Source: an uncultured Candidatus Melainabacteria bacterium (lineage in GTDB: Bacteria; Cyanobacteriota; Vampirovibrionia; Gastranaerophilales; Gastranaerophilaceae). Taken from it: DNA of 23,602 bases. Made by a program: the position numbers and the translations under genes. The stretch covers positions 1 to 23,602 of the forward strand of contig CAKUUG010000033.1 in the NCBI GenBank assembly GCA_934692665.1, given 5' to 3'. Positions 16,847-23,602 of this stretch are shown piece by piece (the stretch's first letter is position 1; each line of letters begins with the position of its first letter). Below the pieces are notes generated by a model. It was not told the origin of the DNA and searched no databases. It worked only from the letters and a program-made list of their open reading frames with translations.

Positions 16847-17482
16847 TTAATAACCGTTTGGTATAAAATCACGAGCTCTAAATTTTGCACCCAGTGATTT
16901 TGCAACAACTTCGCATCTTTCTGTGTTTATTGGATAATTCGGAACATTAGATACGACTGTTGCTACTGTTTTTATTTTTTCTTCTACGCAAGAACGAATA
17001 AATCTCTTCACTTCTTCGTAGGCGTTTTCGATTTTTGGATTGGAAACGAGATTGTAGGTTTCTTCGTTTTCTGCATTTAAACTTACAGAAAACAAATCAA
17101 CATAAGGAGTAAGCTCTACAACAACGTTTCTTTTATGGATTGCATTTGCATGTCCGTTTGTATTTATTCTGATTTTTATGTTTGGAAAATTTTCTTTTAA
17201 ATATTTTGAAATTTCAACAACTTCGTTGATTTTTATTAACGGCTCACCATACCCGCAAAAAACTATTTCTTCGCTTTTTGAAATGATATCTTTTTTGTTT
17301 TCGATTTGTTCGATTACATCTTTGGCTGTTATGTTGTCTTTTTTGAGCCACATATTTGCACCTTGAACATCGTCTTTTTGTTCTCTCAAACAAAAAACGC
17401 AAGCATTTGTGCAAGAGTTAGTCATGTTTATATATGGTTTGTCATCCAAAAAATATAAAAGATTTTCTTTGCTGTTTGTCAT
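16847..17482 (-). CDS. Radical SAM protein, TatD-associated family
   Basis: The 211-aa protein begins with a short strand, then the 4Fe-4S motif C24-x3-C28-x2-C31 (NSCTNACVFC). It has the GYGEPL segment that contacts S-adenosylmethionine, IRINTNGHAN, and SVSLNAENEETYN. This matches the small radical SAM family usually encoded beside, or fused to, TatD-type deoxyribonucleases. No TatD gene is seen in this window, so the partner is missing or distant. The reaction is unknown. The start at 17482 has AAGG 8 bases upstream. It is probably co-transcribed with the acetyl-CoA synthetase gene, which begins 19 bp downstream. Confidence 0.88.
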   Translation of the reverse strand: MTNSKENLLYFLDDKPYINMTNSCTNACVFCLREQKDDVQGANMWLKKDNITAKDVIEQIENKKDIISKSEEIVFCGYGEPLIKINEVVEISKYLKENFPNIKIRINTNGHANAIHKRNVVVELTPYVDLFSVSLNAENEETYNLVSNPKIENAYEEVKRFIRSCVEEKIKTVATVVSNVPNYPINTERCEVVAKSLGAKFRARDFIPNGY

Positions 17483-17512
17483 TGAAAAACCTTGATAATA
17501 AAATTACTACAA

Positions 17513-17537
17513 CAAAATTGTAACTCTAACAATTTTG
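17513..17537 (-). repeat. Inverted repeat between GH77 and radical SAM genes
   Basis: CAAAATTGT and ACAATTTTG are perfect 9-bp arms around AACTCTA. They fill most of the 74-bp gap between the GH77 stop and the radical SAM start. In the minus direction the stem is followed by TTGTAGTAATTTTATT, too weak a U tract for a sure terminator. It could be a weak terminator or an operator for the radical SAM-acetyl-CoA synthetase pair. Confidence 0.4.
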
Positions 17538-17556
17538 CAAAACAATATAATTTTTT

Positions 17557-19437
17557 TTAAACTTCATAATTGAATGTTTTTATTTTGTGTTGTTTTTCCA
17601 ATTTGTCTGCTTCTTCGGTTGTCATTGGTCCTTTTTGTCTCAAAATTTCTGAAAATCCTTTTAGCTTTTTAGACAATGCAGGATTTTGTATGTTTTTCAT
17701 TTCCATTGCAGTATCAAGGACTTTAGGAAGATTTATTCCATATCCGTTTGACAATTGAGAATAGTAAAATTTTTCATAATCTACAGGGATTCTTATAGTC
17801 CAATTTGTATTGTTTACTTCGCCTGCTGTGTTGACTCTTTCTGACATGCCAAATGCATCAGGGAGTGTAAAGAACTGTTTGGAAGTTGTAAAAACTTCTG
17901 CAAGTTTTGCTGTTTTAAAATCTTCTTGTCGTTTTTGTTCACCATTTTGGGTTTTGTATTCTTCGCATTCAAATCCCAAATTGTTTTCATTTAGGTTATA
18001 GTCGTTTCTCATTTGGTCAAAATGAGCTTCTCTTAGGGAAATGTTTCTAGAATTGTTAACTAGAGTTTCATTATCATGACAAGACGTTCCGATGTAGTAT
18101 TTTCCTGATTTTAGTCCTTCAATATCTTCTCTAAATTTTGGGTTTTTGTCTGTATACTCCAACAATGTTGTATACAATTGAGGATAGATGTTTTTTGTAA
18201 TTTTAGCACCTTCAACAGACGACCTGCCTATCATTTCAACCATAATATTGTCAGGGTTTTTTTCATCAAAATCTTCCCCGTACGCTTCTTTTGCGGCTAA
18301 ATTAATAATATTAAAAATAGTATCTTTGACTCCTTGTGATGGAATTTTTTCTCCAAATTGGTTATAAATTATAGGAGTCACAAATTGCCAAGCAGCATCT
18401 ACTCGAATGCCATCGTATCTTTTGAAAAATTCCAAAAATGTGTTATACAAAAACTTTCCTGTTTCGCCCAACTCAGATGTGTCTTTTCCATCGCATTTTC
18501 CAATTTTAGAATAATCAGGAGCTCCAACACCCCAAGAACTTTCCGTTGCTCCATAAAATTCATTATCTTTAAAGCAGGCCTTGTTTCCCCAAACTTCGCT
18601 TTGTGAAAAACCGATTAAATCATCGCCGTAGAGTTTGATATCGTTTTTGTTGTTACGGGCTTTTGAAGATTTTTGTTGTTTGTCTGCAAGAAATTGAACA
18701 AAATTTTTGTATTCAATTTCTTCTTTGAAGTCTTTTTTTAGTTTTTGTATTCGTCTTTGGCGAATATCAGATGGAAAATCTTTGTTGTATAGGTTTTTGT
18801 CTATTTCTGACCATTCTGAGAAGTTTGTTGTATTGTATTTTTTTGACAATACATCAAACATAGCTTCGTATTCGAGCCAATTTGAATTTTCTTTTTTAAA
18901 ATTTTCAAAATCTTTTTTAAGTTCATTTGATTGCTCAAATTTTTGCCAAGCGATTCTTAGGGCTTTTTCTTGATTTGTTAATGCCCAATCGTAGTCGGTA
19001 TGGTATTCTCGTTTGTTTTTGTCTTTTGGATAATTTGAATCTAATTCTGCAACATAATCTTTGTCGAGCAAATTTCCATATTCTTTTGTTGTTAACAAAT
19101 TCAAATCTATTATATGTTCGCCTAGTGCAAAATTTGTTCCTGAGTAGGGAGAAGTATTTCCTTCGCTGATTTTACCTTGTGGTTGAAGCTGGATAGAATT
19201 AACTCCCATCATTGTTTTTAAAAAATCATTAAAATCATAAGCATAATTGGAAAAACTAGTGCCTATGCTTGTGTTCTTGCCTTTTTCAGATGGATAATTA
19301 AAATCAAATGCAATTGCTGTTGTATCTTTTATGTTGAGTTCGTCTTTTGCATTTTGTATCGTTTTTTTGTAATCTGAGAGCTCTTTTGAAGTTAAGGCTC
19401 TTTGAAAATTTTGATGTTGTACTTTGTTTATATGCAT
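17557..19437 (-). CDS. Divergent GH77 4-alpha-glucanotransferase (amylomaltase-like)
   Basis: I prefer ATG 19437 (626 aa), which follows AGGTG at 6 bases. The ATG at 19461 adds 8 residues but has no ribosome site. The protein keeps the GH77 landmarks: SPYSGTNFALGEHIIDL (about 96-112), the VQFLADKQ helix, DDLIGFSQSEVWGN, and GAPDYSKIGK. The predicted catalytic residues are D347 in YDGIRVDAAWQ (nucleophile), E401 in MVEMIGR (acid/base) and D455 in SCHDNETL (transition-state stabiliser). GH77 enzymes move alpha-1,4-glucan segments between maltodextrins or glycogen. Segments around the sites differ from the usual RIDHFRG and AEDLG, so substrate preference may differ. No signal peptide is present, so it is probably cytosolic. 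It lies 100 bp downstream of the ROK kinase gene. Confidence 0.8.
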   Translation of the reverse strand: MHINKVQHQNFQRALTSKELSDYKKTIQNAKDELNIKDTTAIAFDFNYPSEKGKNTSIGTSFSNYAYDFNDFLKTMMGVNSIQLQPQGKISEGNTSPYSGTNFALGEHIIDLNLLTTKEYGNLLDKDYVAELDSNYPKDKNKREYHTDYDWALTNQEKALRIAWQKFEQSNELKKDFENFKKENSNWLEYEAMFDVLSKKYNTTNFSEWSEIDKNLYNKDFPSDIRQRRIQKLKKDFKEEIEYKNFVQFLADKQQKSSKARNNKNDIKLYGDDLIGFSQSEVWGNKACFKDNEFYGATESSWGVGAPDYSKIGKCDGKDTSELGETGKFLYNTFLEFFKRYDGIRVDAAWQFVTPIIYNQFGEKIPSQGVKDTIFNIINLAAKEAYGEDFDEKNPDNIMVEMIGRSSVEGAKITKNIYPQLYTTLLEYTDKNPKFREDIEGLKSGKYYIGTSCHDNETLVNNSRNISLREAHFDQMRNDYNLNENNLGFECEEYKTQNGEQKRQEDFKTAKLAEVFTTSKQFFTLPDAFGMSERVNTAGEVNNTNWTIRIPVDYEKFYYSQLSNGYGINLPKVLDTAMEMKNIQNPALSKKLKGFSEILRQKGPMTTEEADKLEKQHKIKTFNYEV

Positions 19438-19538
19438 TTTGCACCTGAAAACCACTGACATTTATAACAAATTGGGTAAATATATAAATTGCCTGTTTTA
19501 AAAAAATATTTTTACAAAAATTAATAAATAGTTTTTGT

Positions 19539-20411
19539 TTAATTCAATTTGTCATACCCTAATAAAACTGCACCAATCATACCACAGTGATTTTTTAAAA
19601 ACGCATGTTTTACTTTTATTGGAGAAGTTATTATATTTTCATTAACAAATTTTTCAATTTTTTCTGTATCAACAAACTCTTCCATTGAACCGGACAATAC
19701 AATAACTTCCGGATCAAAAATATTTGCTAAGCCAACAATGCCCAATGCAATGTCATTTTGCCAAACGTCTAAAATTTCTTTAGATATTTTGTCATTTTTT
19801 TTGACTCCTTCGATAATATCGTATGTTGTTATGTTTTCATTTTTTGAAATTTTTATTCCCGTTCTTCGAAGCCCGTTTCCACTTGCATAAGATTCATAAC
19901 AATCATAAAAACCACAAGTGCAGCTTCTTTCTTTGTTTCTGGACATAACAAAATGCATTTCGCCTGCCGAGCCGGATTTTCCTTTTAGCAATTTTCCATC
20001 GATAATTATTCCGCTGCCAACTCCCGTACCTAATGTCAAAGTCACAGAAAAATTAGTGTTTTTTGCGGCACCGATTTTGTATTCTGCAATAGCTGCACAG
20101 TTTGCATCGTTTTCTATAAATACTTTTTTTGATGACAATTTTTGAAAATCAATGTCTTTATATCCTAAAGGCAAATTTATAGTAGCACCAATAACTGCTG
20201 TATTTTCATTATTTACAGCACCTGCTGTTGCAATCGCTACAAAATCAACTTCGTTTTCAAATTTTGAAATAATGTTTCTTAAAGTTTTGGCAATTTCATC
20301 TTTTGTTTTTGGGGTAGAAGTTTTTTGAATTTCATTTAAAATTTTACCTTCTTTATTAATTAAACAATAAGAAATCTTTGTGCCGCCTATGTCTATTCCT
20401 AATGCTTTCAT
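19539..20411 (-). CDS. nanK: ROK-family sugar kinase, probable N-acetylmannosamine kinase
   Basis: The 290-aa length is typical of ROK kinases. It has the ATP-binding DIGGTK (7-12), catalytic END (100-102, base D102), GTGVGSG (128-134) and the ROK segment GSAGEMHF (147-154). The structural zinc site is C164-x-C166-x4-C171, with a His (H153) where ROK proteins have their fourth ligand. It phosphorylates a hexose at O6. The start overlaps the NanE stop as ATGA, so the two are coupled, making ManNAc the best guess for the substrate; glucose remains possible. MHF replaces the usual GH in the E-x-G-H motif, a small departure that may affect substrate contact. Confidence 0.88.
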   Translation of the reverse strand: MKALGIDIGGTKISYCLINKEGKILNEIQKTSTPKTKDEIAKTLRNIISKFENEVDFVAIATAGAVNNENTAVIGATINLPLGYKDIDFQKLSSKKVFIENDANCAAIAEYKIGAAKNTNFSVTLTLGTGVGSGIIIDGKLLKGKSGSAGEMHFVMSRNKERSCTCGFYDCYESYASGNGLRRTGIKISKNENITTYDIIEGVKKNDKISKEILDVWQNDIALGIVGLANIFDPEVIVLSGSMEEFVDTEKIEKFVNENIITSPIKVKHAFLKNHCGMIGAVLLGYDKLN

Positions 20412-21100
20412 TTTATTTCCTTTAAAGTGTTAATAAATCTCTTTGTAATCAATTGGGGTCTTGTTACGGCAGAACCAATCACGACGCTGTCTGCCCCTGA
20501 ATTAAAGGCTTTGATTACATCTTGTTTTTCCCAGATTTTGCCTTCTAAAATCGTAAAAACGTTCAAATTTTCTTTTATTTTTTTAACAAGTTCAAAATCC
20601 GGACAATCAGGATTGTTTTGGGTTTCTGTAGTGTAGCCGCTTAATGTTGTAGAAACTATATCTACCCCTAATGAAGAAGCGTTTTTTGCTTCTTCAAATG
20701 TTGCAATATCTGCCATTGCAAGTTTATTTTTTGAATGAATATAATCGACCAAATCTTTTATTGTTTCATTGTTGGGGCGTTTTCTTTTTGTTCCATCAAA
20801 AGCAACTATATCCGCTCCTGCGTCAATTACTGTTTTGCAATCATTGATTGTTGGTGTTATATAGACCAGTTCTTTGTAGTTTTTTGGAATCACGGAAGGT
20901 TTTGTTATGCCTATTATTGAAACGTTCGGGTATTTGTCTTTCACGTTTTTTATATCACGATATCCGGCCAAACGAACAACACTTGCTCCGCCCAAACCAA
21001 TTACGCTATCAATCATCGCCATCATTGATGTTTCATTGTACAATGGTTCATCAGGCATGGCTTGAATTGAGATAATGATATTATTTTTTAATTTTTCCAT
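20408..21100 (-). CDS. nanE: N-acetylmannosamine-6-phosphate 2-epimerase
   Basis: From ATG 21100 the protein is 230 aa and begins MEKLKNNIIISIQAMPDEPL, matching the NanE start. An in-frame GTG at 21118 is less likely because a TATAAT box lies between it and this ATG. The TIM-barrel landmarks are present: IIGITK (K67), VAFDGTKRKRP (99-109), ADIATFEEAKNASSLGVDIVS, ILEGKIW (E186) and ADSVVIGSAVTRP. The enzyme converts ManNAc-6-P to GlcNAc-6-P, which feeds the amino-sugar pathway. It overlaps the ROK kinase gene by 4 bases. A sialic acid lyase (NanA) and a transporter are not in this window. Confidence 0.95.
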   Translation of the reverse strand: MEKLKNNIIISIQAMPDEPLYNETSMMAMIDSVIGLGGASVVRLAGYRDIKNVKDKYPNVSIIGITKPSVIPKNYKELVYITPTINDCKTVIDAGADIVAFDGTKRKRPNNETIKDLVDYIHSKNKLAMADIATFEEAKNASSLGVDIVSTTLSGYTTETQNNPDCPDFELVKKIKENLNVFTILEGKIWEKQDVIKAFNSGADSVVIGSAVTRPQLITKRFINTLKEIK

Positions 21101-21106
21101 AAAAAA

Positions 21107-21137
21107 ATTATACAACACTTAAAAAAGTTTTTTAAGT
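21107..21137 (-). promoter_or_regulatory. Promoter and palindrome of nanE
   Basis: On the minus strand, TATAAT (21107-21112) lies only 6 bases before the nanE ATG, so the transcript is probably leaderless. The -35 position (TTAAAA) falls inside a 21-bp palindrome, ACTTAAAAAA-C-TTTTTTAAGT (21117-21137), which starts 4 bases after the stop of the prepilin gene. The palindrome could be an operator, or a weak AT-rich terminator of the upstream gene. Confidence 0.5.
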
Positions 21138-21141
21138 TATT

Positions 21142-21915
21142 TTACTCACCTTGAATACTTTTTTCAAGCCATTCCGTTGCACGTTTTCCGGCCATAATTT
21201 TTCCATCTACCCGAATTCCATAACCAAAAGGCTCTTCACCTTTTCCTATTCCATCTACGTCGATACAAAAAATTTTATAAATATATAGAAAAGAATTTGC
21301 GGTTCTATAATTAACTTCATCTTCAAATCCCACATGATCCCAAGTAAAATAATAACAATTTCTATTCCAGCATTGGAAATTATCAGCACTAAGTGCACTT
21401 GTTTTCTCGTTATAAGTCCCAGCTATACCAAAAGGGTATTGTGATGGATTTGCTTCAAAAAAAGTTACATTATCAGATGAAATAATAAAAGATTTTGAAC
21501 CTGCCAATTTATCTGAACACTGCGTATCAAATCCCTCTTTTATGTTAGCTTCTCCAAATTTTGCTTGCCAATCTTCTGCCCAATATCCTCTTAAATTTAT
21601 ATTCAAATTCGGCGTGCATTTTGCTTCTTTTGTTGAAATTACATCGGCAAAAGAATTGCAAAAATAATCTGTTTCAACAACCCAATTCCCATCAGTTTTT
21701 TTTCCTAAATCTCCATCTAAATAATACTTATCAGAATTAACCAATTCAGAAATTGCTTGCCAGAGGGTGTTGTGAGCTTTTTTAAATTTCATAATATTTT
21801 CATCAGGTTTAGAATTTATTGCAACAGGAATAATAACAGCTGTGATTATTCCAATAATGGTCAGAGTTATCATAACTTCTGCAAGAGTAAAACCTCTTTT
21901 TTTGAAAAATGGCAT
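21142..21915 (-). CDS. Type IV pilin-like protein (prepilin N-terminal motif)
   Basis: The 257-aa protein starts with a short basic leader (MPFFKKRG) and the prepilin peptidase site G8|F9-T-L-A-E13, followed by a hydrophobic helix (about residues 14-33, VMITLTIIGIITAVIIPVAI). This is the type III leader of type IV pilins and minor pseudopilins. After processing, F9 would be N-methylated and the helix would anchor the subunit in the inner membrane before assembly. The C-terminal domain has several Cys (for example CNSF, KCTP, QCSD, FQCWNRNCYY) that may form disulfides outside the membrane. Such proteins are numerous in Gastranaerophilales genomes, often away from pilus operons. The start has AAAGGA upstream. 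Confidence 0.88.
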   Translation of the reverse strand: MPFFKKRGFTLAEVMITLTIIGIITAVIIPVAINSKPDENIMKFKKAHNTLWQAISELVNSDKYYLDGDLGKKTDGNWVVETDYFCNSFADVISTKEAKCTPNLNINLRGYWAEDWQAKFGEANIKEGFDTQCSDKLAGSKSFIISSDNVTFFEANPSQYPFGIAGTYNEKTSALSADNFQCWNRNCYYFTWDHVGFEDEVNYRTANSFLYIYKIFCIDVDGIGKGEEPFGYGIRVDGKIMAGKRATEWLEKSIQGE

Positions 21916-21950
21916 ATTGTTTCCTTTGTCAGTAAATATATTACTATGTC

Positions 21951-21997
21951 AATATACAATAGTTCTAAAAAATATACAATCGTCTGTTAAATTTAAC
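21951..21997. promoter_or_regulatory. Operator-like repeats in the prepilin/XRE divergent region
   Basis: AATATACAAT occurs perfectly at 21951-21960 and 21971-21980, a 20-bp period that puts both copies on the same face of the helix. The minus-strand promoter for the prepilin gene is probably TTGTAT-17-TATATT, with its -35 in the right copy and its -10 in the left copy. A 12-bp palindrome, GTTAAATTTAAC, at 21986-21997 covers the -35 position of the XRE gene promoter (-10 TAAAAT at 22009-22014, 6 bases before its ATG). The neighbouring XRE protein is the natural candidate to bind here. Confidence 0.5.
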
Positions 21998-22020
21998 TAA
22001 TCGTACTTTAAAATATTTTT

Positions 22021-22254
22021 ATGGATAATTCAAAGTTAATAAAAATTATTGCCGACAATATTAGATTTGAACGATTTAGAAACAATTACACCCAAGAATA
22101 CTTAGCGGAAAAAGCCGGAATAACGCAAAAATACCTTAGCTTAATTGAATCTGCAAAAGTTAATCCCAGCGTTGGAATCGTTTTTAATATTGGAAAAGCA
22201 CTCGATATGGATATGAATAGCATTTGCAAAGATAACAATTTGAATTTAAAATAA
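22021..22254 (+). CDS. XRE-family transcriptional regulator (single HTH)
   Basis: The 77-aa protein is almost entirely an HTH_3 domain. Helices 2 and 3 are YTQEYLAEKAGITQKYLSLIE (about 23-43), with the usual Q-x3-A-x3-G-x4-I/L pattern, then VNPSVGIVFNIGKALDMDM. No ligand-binding or dimerisation domain is attached. It probably binds the repeats just upstream and controls itself and one or both neighbours. It has no Shine-Dalgarno; its -10 box lies 6 bases before the ATG, which suggests a leaderless message. HydE begins about 28 bp downstream on the same strand, so the two are likely co-transcribed. Confidence 0.9.
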   Translation: MDNSKLIKIIADNIRFERFRNNYTQEYLAEKAGITQKYLSLIESAKVNPSVGIVFNIGKALDMDMNSICKDNNLNLK

Positions 22255-22282
22255 TAATTGTAGACAAAGAAAGGCAAATACT

Positions 22283-23266
22283 ATTTTAAAGCAAGAATTA
22301 ATAGAGATTTTATCCGATGATACAAAAAATGATTGGCTGTTTAAATATGCAGACCAAATAAGAAAAGAACACGTAGGCGACGAAGTATACTTGAGAGGGC
22401 TGATTGAGTTTTCTAATGTATGCAAGCAACAATGCAAATATTGTGGACTCCAATCAACAAATAAAAACATTGAACGATACAGAATTTCAAAAGATGAAAT
22501 TCTTTTCTTCGTAAAAGATGCACGTAGAATGGGCTATAAGACCGTAGTTTTGCAGAGCGGAGAGGATGATTATTATGATGTTGATAGAATGTGTGAACTT
22601 ATAAAAGAAATAAAAAAATACGATATTGCCTTGACTCTTAGTGTTGGTGAAAAGAGTTATGATGAATATAAAGAATACAAAAAATTCGGTGCTGATAGGT
22701 ATTTGTTAAGAATAGAAACAACCAACGAAGAACTGTACAAAAAAATGCACCCGAATATGTCATTAGACAATAGAAAACAATGCCTCTACAATTTGAAAAA
22801 AATAGGTTTTGAAACAGGTACAGGAAGCATAGTTGGTCTTCCGGGTCAAACAATAGAATCTATTGCCGATGATATTTTGTTTTTTAAAGAAATAGATGCT
22901 GATATGGTAGGTATAGGGCCTTTTATTGCTCATCCTGATACGCCGCTAAAATACGAAAACGACGGAAGTTTCACTCTTGCATTAAAAACAATGGCATTAA
23001 CAAGAATAATGCTTCCTGATATTAATATTCCTGCAACAACTGCAATGGAGACAATACATCCTGATGGAAGAATAATAGCACTAAATTCAGGAGCAAATGT
23101 AGTAATGCCGAATGTTACAAGAAGAGAATACAGAAGAAAATATGAAATTTATCCTAATAAAATATGCATAAATGAAGATGGAAACAAATGTACACAGTGC
23201 ATTAAAGGAAAAATAAAATCAATAAATAGAGAAGTTTCTGATGATTATGGTTCTAGAAAAAAATAA
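22283..23266 (+). CDS. hydE: [FeFe]-hydrogenase maturation radical SAM protein HydE
   Basis: The protein matches HydE throughout. It has the radical SAM motif C-x3-C-x2-C in VCKQQCKYCG, VLQSGEDDYYD, LSVGEKSYDEY, RYLLRIETTNEELYKKMHP, TGTGSIVGLPGQT, VGIGPFIAHPDTPL and NIPATTAMETI. Near the end the second cluster Cys pattern C-x7-C-x2-C is kept. HydE helps build the dithiomethylamine-containing H-cluster with HydF and HydG; those two are not in this window. Conserved HydE sequence (WLFKYADQIRKEHVGDEVYLRG) runs upstream of the first TTG (22391), and no ATG, GTG or TTG exists in that frame back to the stop at 22247. ATT at 22283, 8 bases after AAAGG, is the best start and gives 327 aa. Confidence 0.92.
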   Translation: MLKQELIEILSDDTKNDWLFKYADQIRKEHVGDEVYLRGLIEFSNVCKQQCKYCGLQSTNKNIERYRISKDEILFFVKDARRMGYKTVVLQSGEDDYYDVDRMCELIKEIKKYDIALTLSVGEKSYDEYKEYKKFGADRYLLRIETTNEELYKKMHPNMSLDNRKQCLYNLKKIGFETGTGSIVGLPGQTIESIADDILFFKEIDADMVGIGPFIAHPDTPLKYENDGSFTLALKTMALTRIMLPDINIPATTAMETIHPDGRIIALNSGANVVMPNVTRREYRRKYEIYPNKICINEDGNKCTQCIKGKIKSINREVSDDYGSRKK

Positions 23267-23324
23267 ATAATAATTTTTTATGGTAGGATTTTAATGTGTA
23301 TAAAATTTTGAAAAAGGGGTAAAA

Positions 23325-23602
23325 ATGAATAACAATGCTCAGTCAATCCACATAAAAAAAGAAGCGATGGCAAAATTAATAGAAGCATTTTTGTCTGGTA
23401 ATTTTGAAGAAAATACAAGATTAATACCTTATGATATGCGTCCTGTTGGGGCGGAAGTACCTTATAGATGCTGCATTTATAAAGAAAGAGCAATCATAAA
23501 AAACAGAATTATGGCAGATTTGGGCTTTCCTTTGGAAAATGACGACGAAAGAACTTCTCTTTCAACTTATGCAAAAATGGCACTGGATAGAGAAAATATA
23601 AA
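23325..23602 (+). CDS. Putative group-B [FeFe] hydrogenase, N-terminus (3' end outside window)
   Basis: ATG at 23325 follows a strong ribosome site (AAGGGG, 6 bases upstream). The 92 visible residues include LIPYDMRP and YRCCIYKERAIIKNRIMADLGF. This 'RCCxYKERAI' segment recalls the N-terminal domain of group-B monomeric [FeFe] hydrogenases, before their ferredoxin-like clusters and H domain. The identification rests on that segment and on HydE directly upstream; the H-cluster Cys motifs lie beyond the window. A likely -10 (TATAAA, preceded by TGTG) is seen at about 23299-23304, so it may have its own promoter as well as read-through from hydE. Confidence 0.72.
   Translation, partial: MNNNAQSIHIKKEAMAKLIEAFLSGNFEENTRLIPYDMRPVGAEVPYRCCIYKERAIIKNRIMADLGFPLENDDERTSLSTYAKMALDRENI

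Noticed and set aside
19514..19538. ACAAAAA/TTTTTGT hairpin after the ROK kinase gene as a terminator
   Set aside because: Only one G-C pair in a 7-bp stem; too weak to call, although a T run follows on the minus strand.
22391..23266. TTG at 22391 as the hydE start
   Set aside because: Conserved HydE residues (WLFKYADQIRKEHVGDEVY) lie upstream in the same frame, and there is no ribosome site before this TTG.
1..23602. tRNA, rRNA, CRISPR arrays, IS elements
   Set aside because: No T-loop/anticodon arrangement, no regularly spaced 25-40 bp repeats, and no transposase-like protein were seen on either strand.

Overview
This window is AT-rich bacterial DNA. It probably comes from an uncultured, fermentative gut lineage; my best guess is Gastranaerophilales (Vampirovibrionia/'Melainabacteria'). 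That is inference, resting on a G|FTLAEV-type prepilin, an [FeFe]-hydrogenase maturase next to a putative group-B [FeFe] hydrogenase, a fused ADP-forming acetyl-CoA synthetase and the low GC content. No rRNA, tRNA or CRISPR array was seen.

Left edge (1-1133): the 3' end of an unidentified gene, then two small genes on the minus strand, each broken by one single-base indel.

Defence island (1134-11614, all minus strand, transcribed from right to left): a small His/Cys-rich protein, a 26-nt perfect hairpin, then eight tightly packed genes. These are a one-TRD 'half' HsdS, HsdM, a RhuM-like protein, a DUF3644-type protein with an RxxxxH (HEPN RNase) motif, a full two-TRD HsdS, an unidentified protein with a KHN motif, HsdR, and a YgjP-like zinc metallopeptidase. 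Most junctions overlap or abut (TAATG, TGATG), so they are probably translated as one operon. The island reads as a type I restriction-modification system carrying accessory genes that look like a back-up abortive-infection arm.

Divergent from it, after a 472-bp intergenic region with a good sigma-70-type promoter, a leader and a large inverted repeat, lies an 827-aa protein on the plus strand (12087-14570). It joins a MutS domain I-like N-terminus, a possible ArdC-N-like region, an RQC-like winged helix and a complete PIF1-type helicase. This fusion and the accessory-loaded type I operon are the best candidates for something new. A bidirectional terminator separates them from the next block.

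Metabolic block (14668-21915, minus strand): prepilin-like protein, NanE, a ROK kinase (NanK-like), a divergent GH77 4-alpha-glucanotransferase, a TatD-associated radical SAM protein, and ADP-forming acetyl-CoA synthetase with a Cys-rich tail. NanE and NanK would take ManNAc towards GlcNAc-6-P, and the acetyl-CoA synthetase would make ATP from acetyl-CoA.

Right edge (22021-23602, plus strand): an XRE regulator, HydE (which seems to start at a rare ATT codon) and the N-terminus of a putative group-B [FeFe] hydrogenase. The 105-bp divergent region between the prepilin and XRE genes has a 10-bp direct repeat with a 20-bp period and a 12-bp palindrome, both overlapping predicted promoters.
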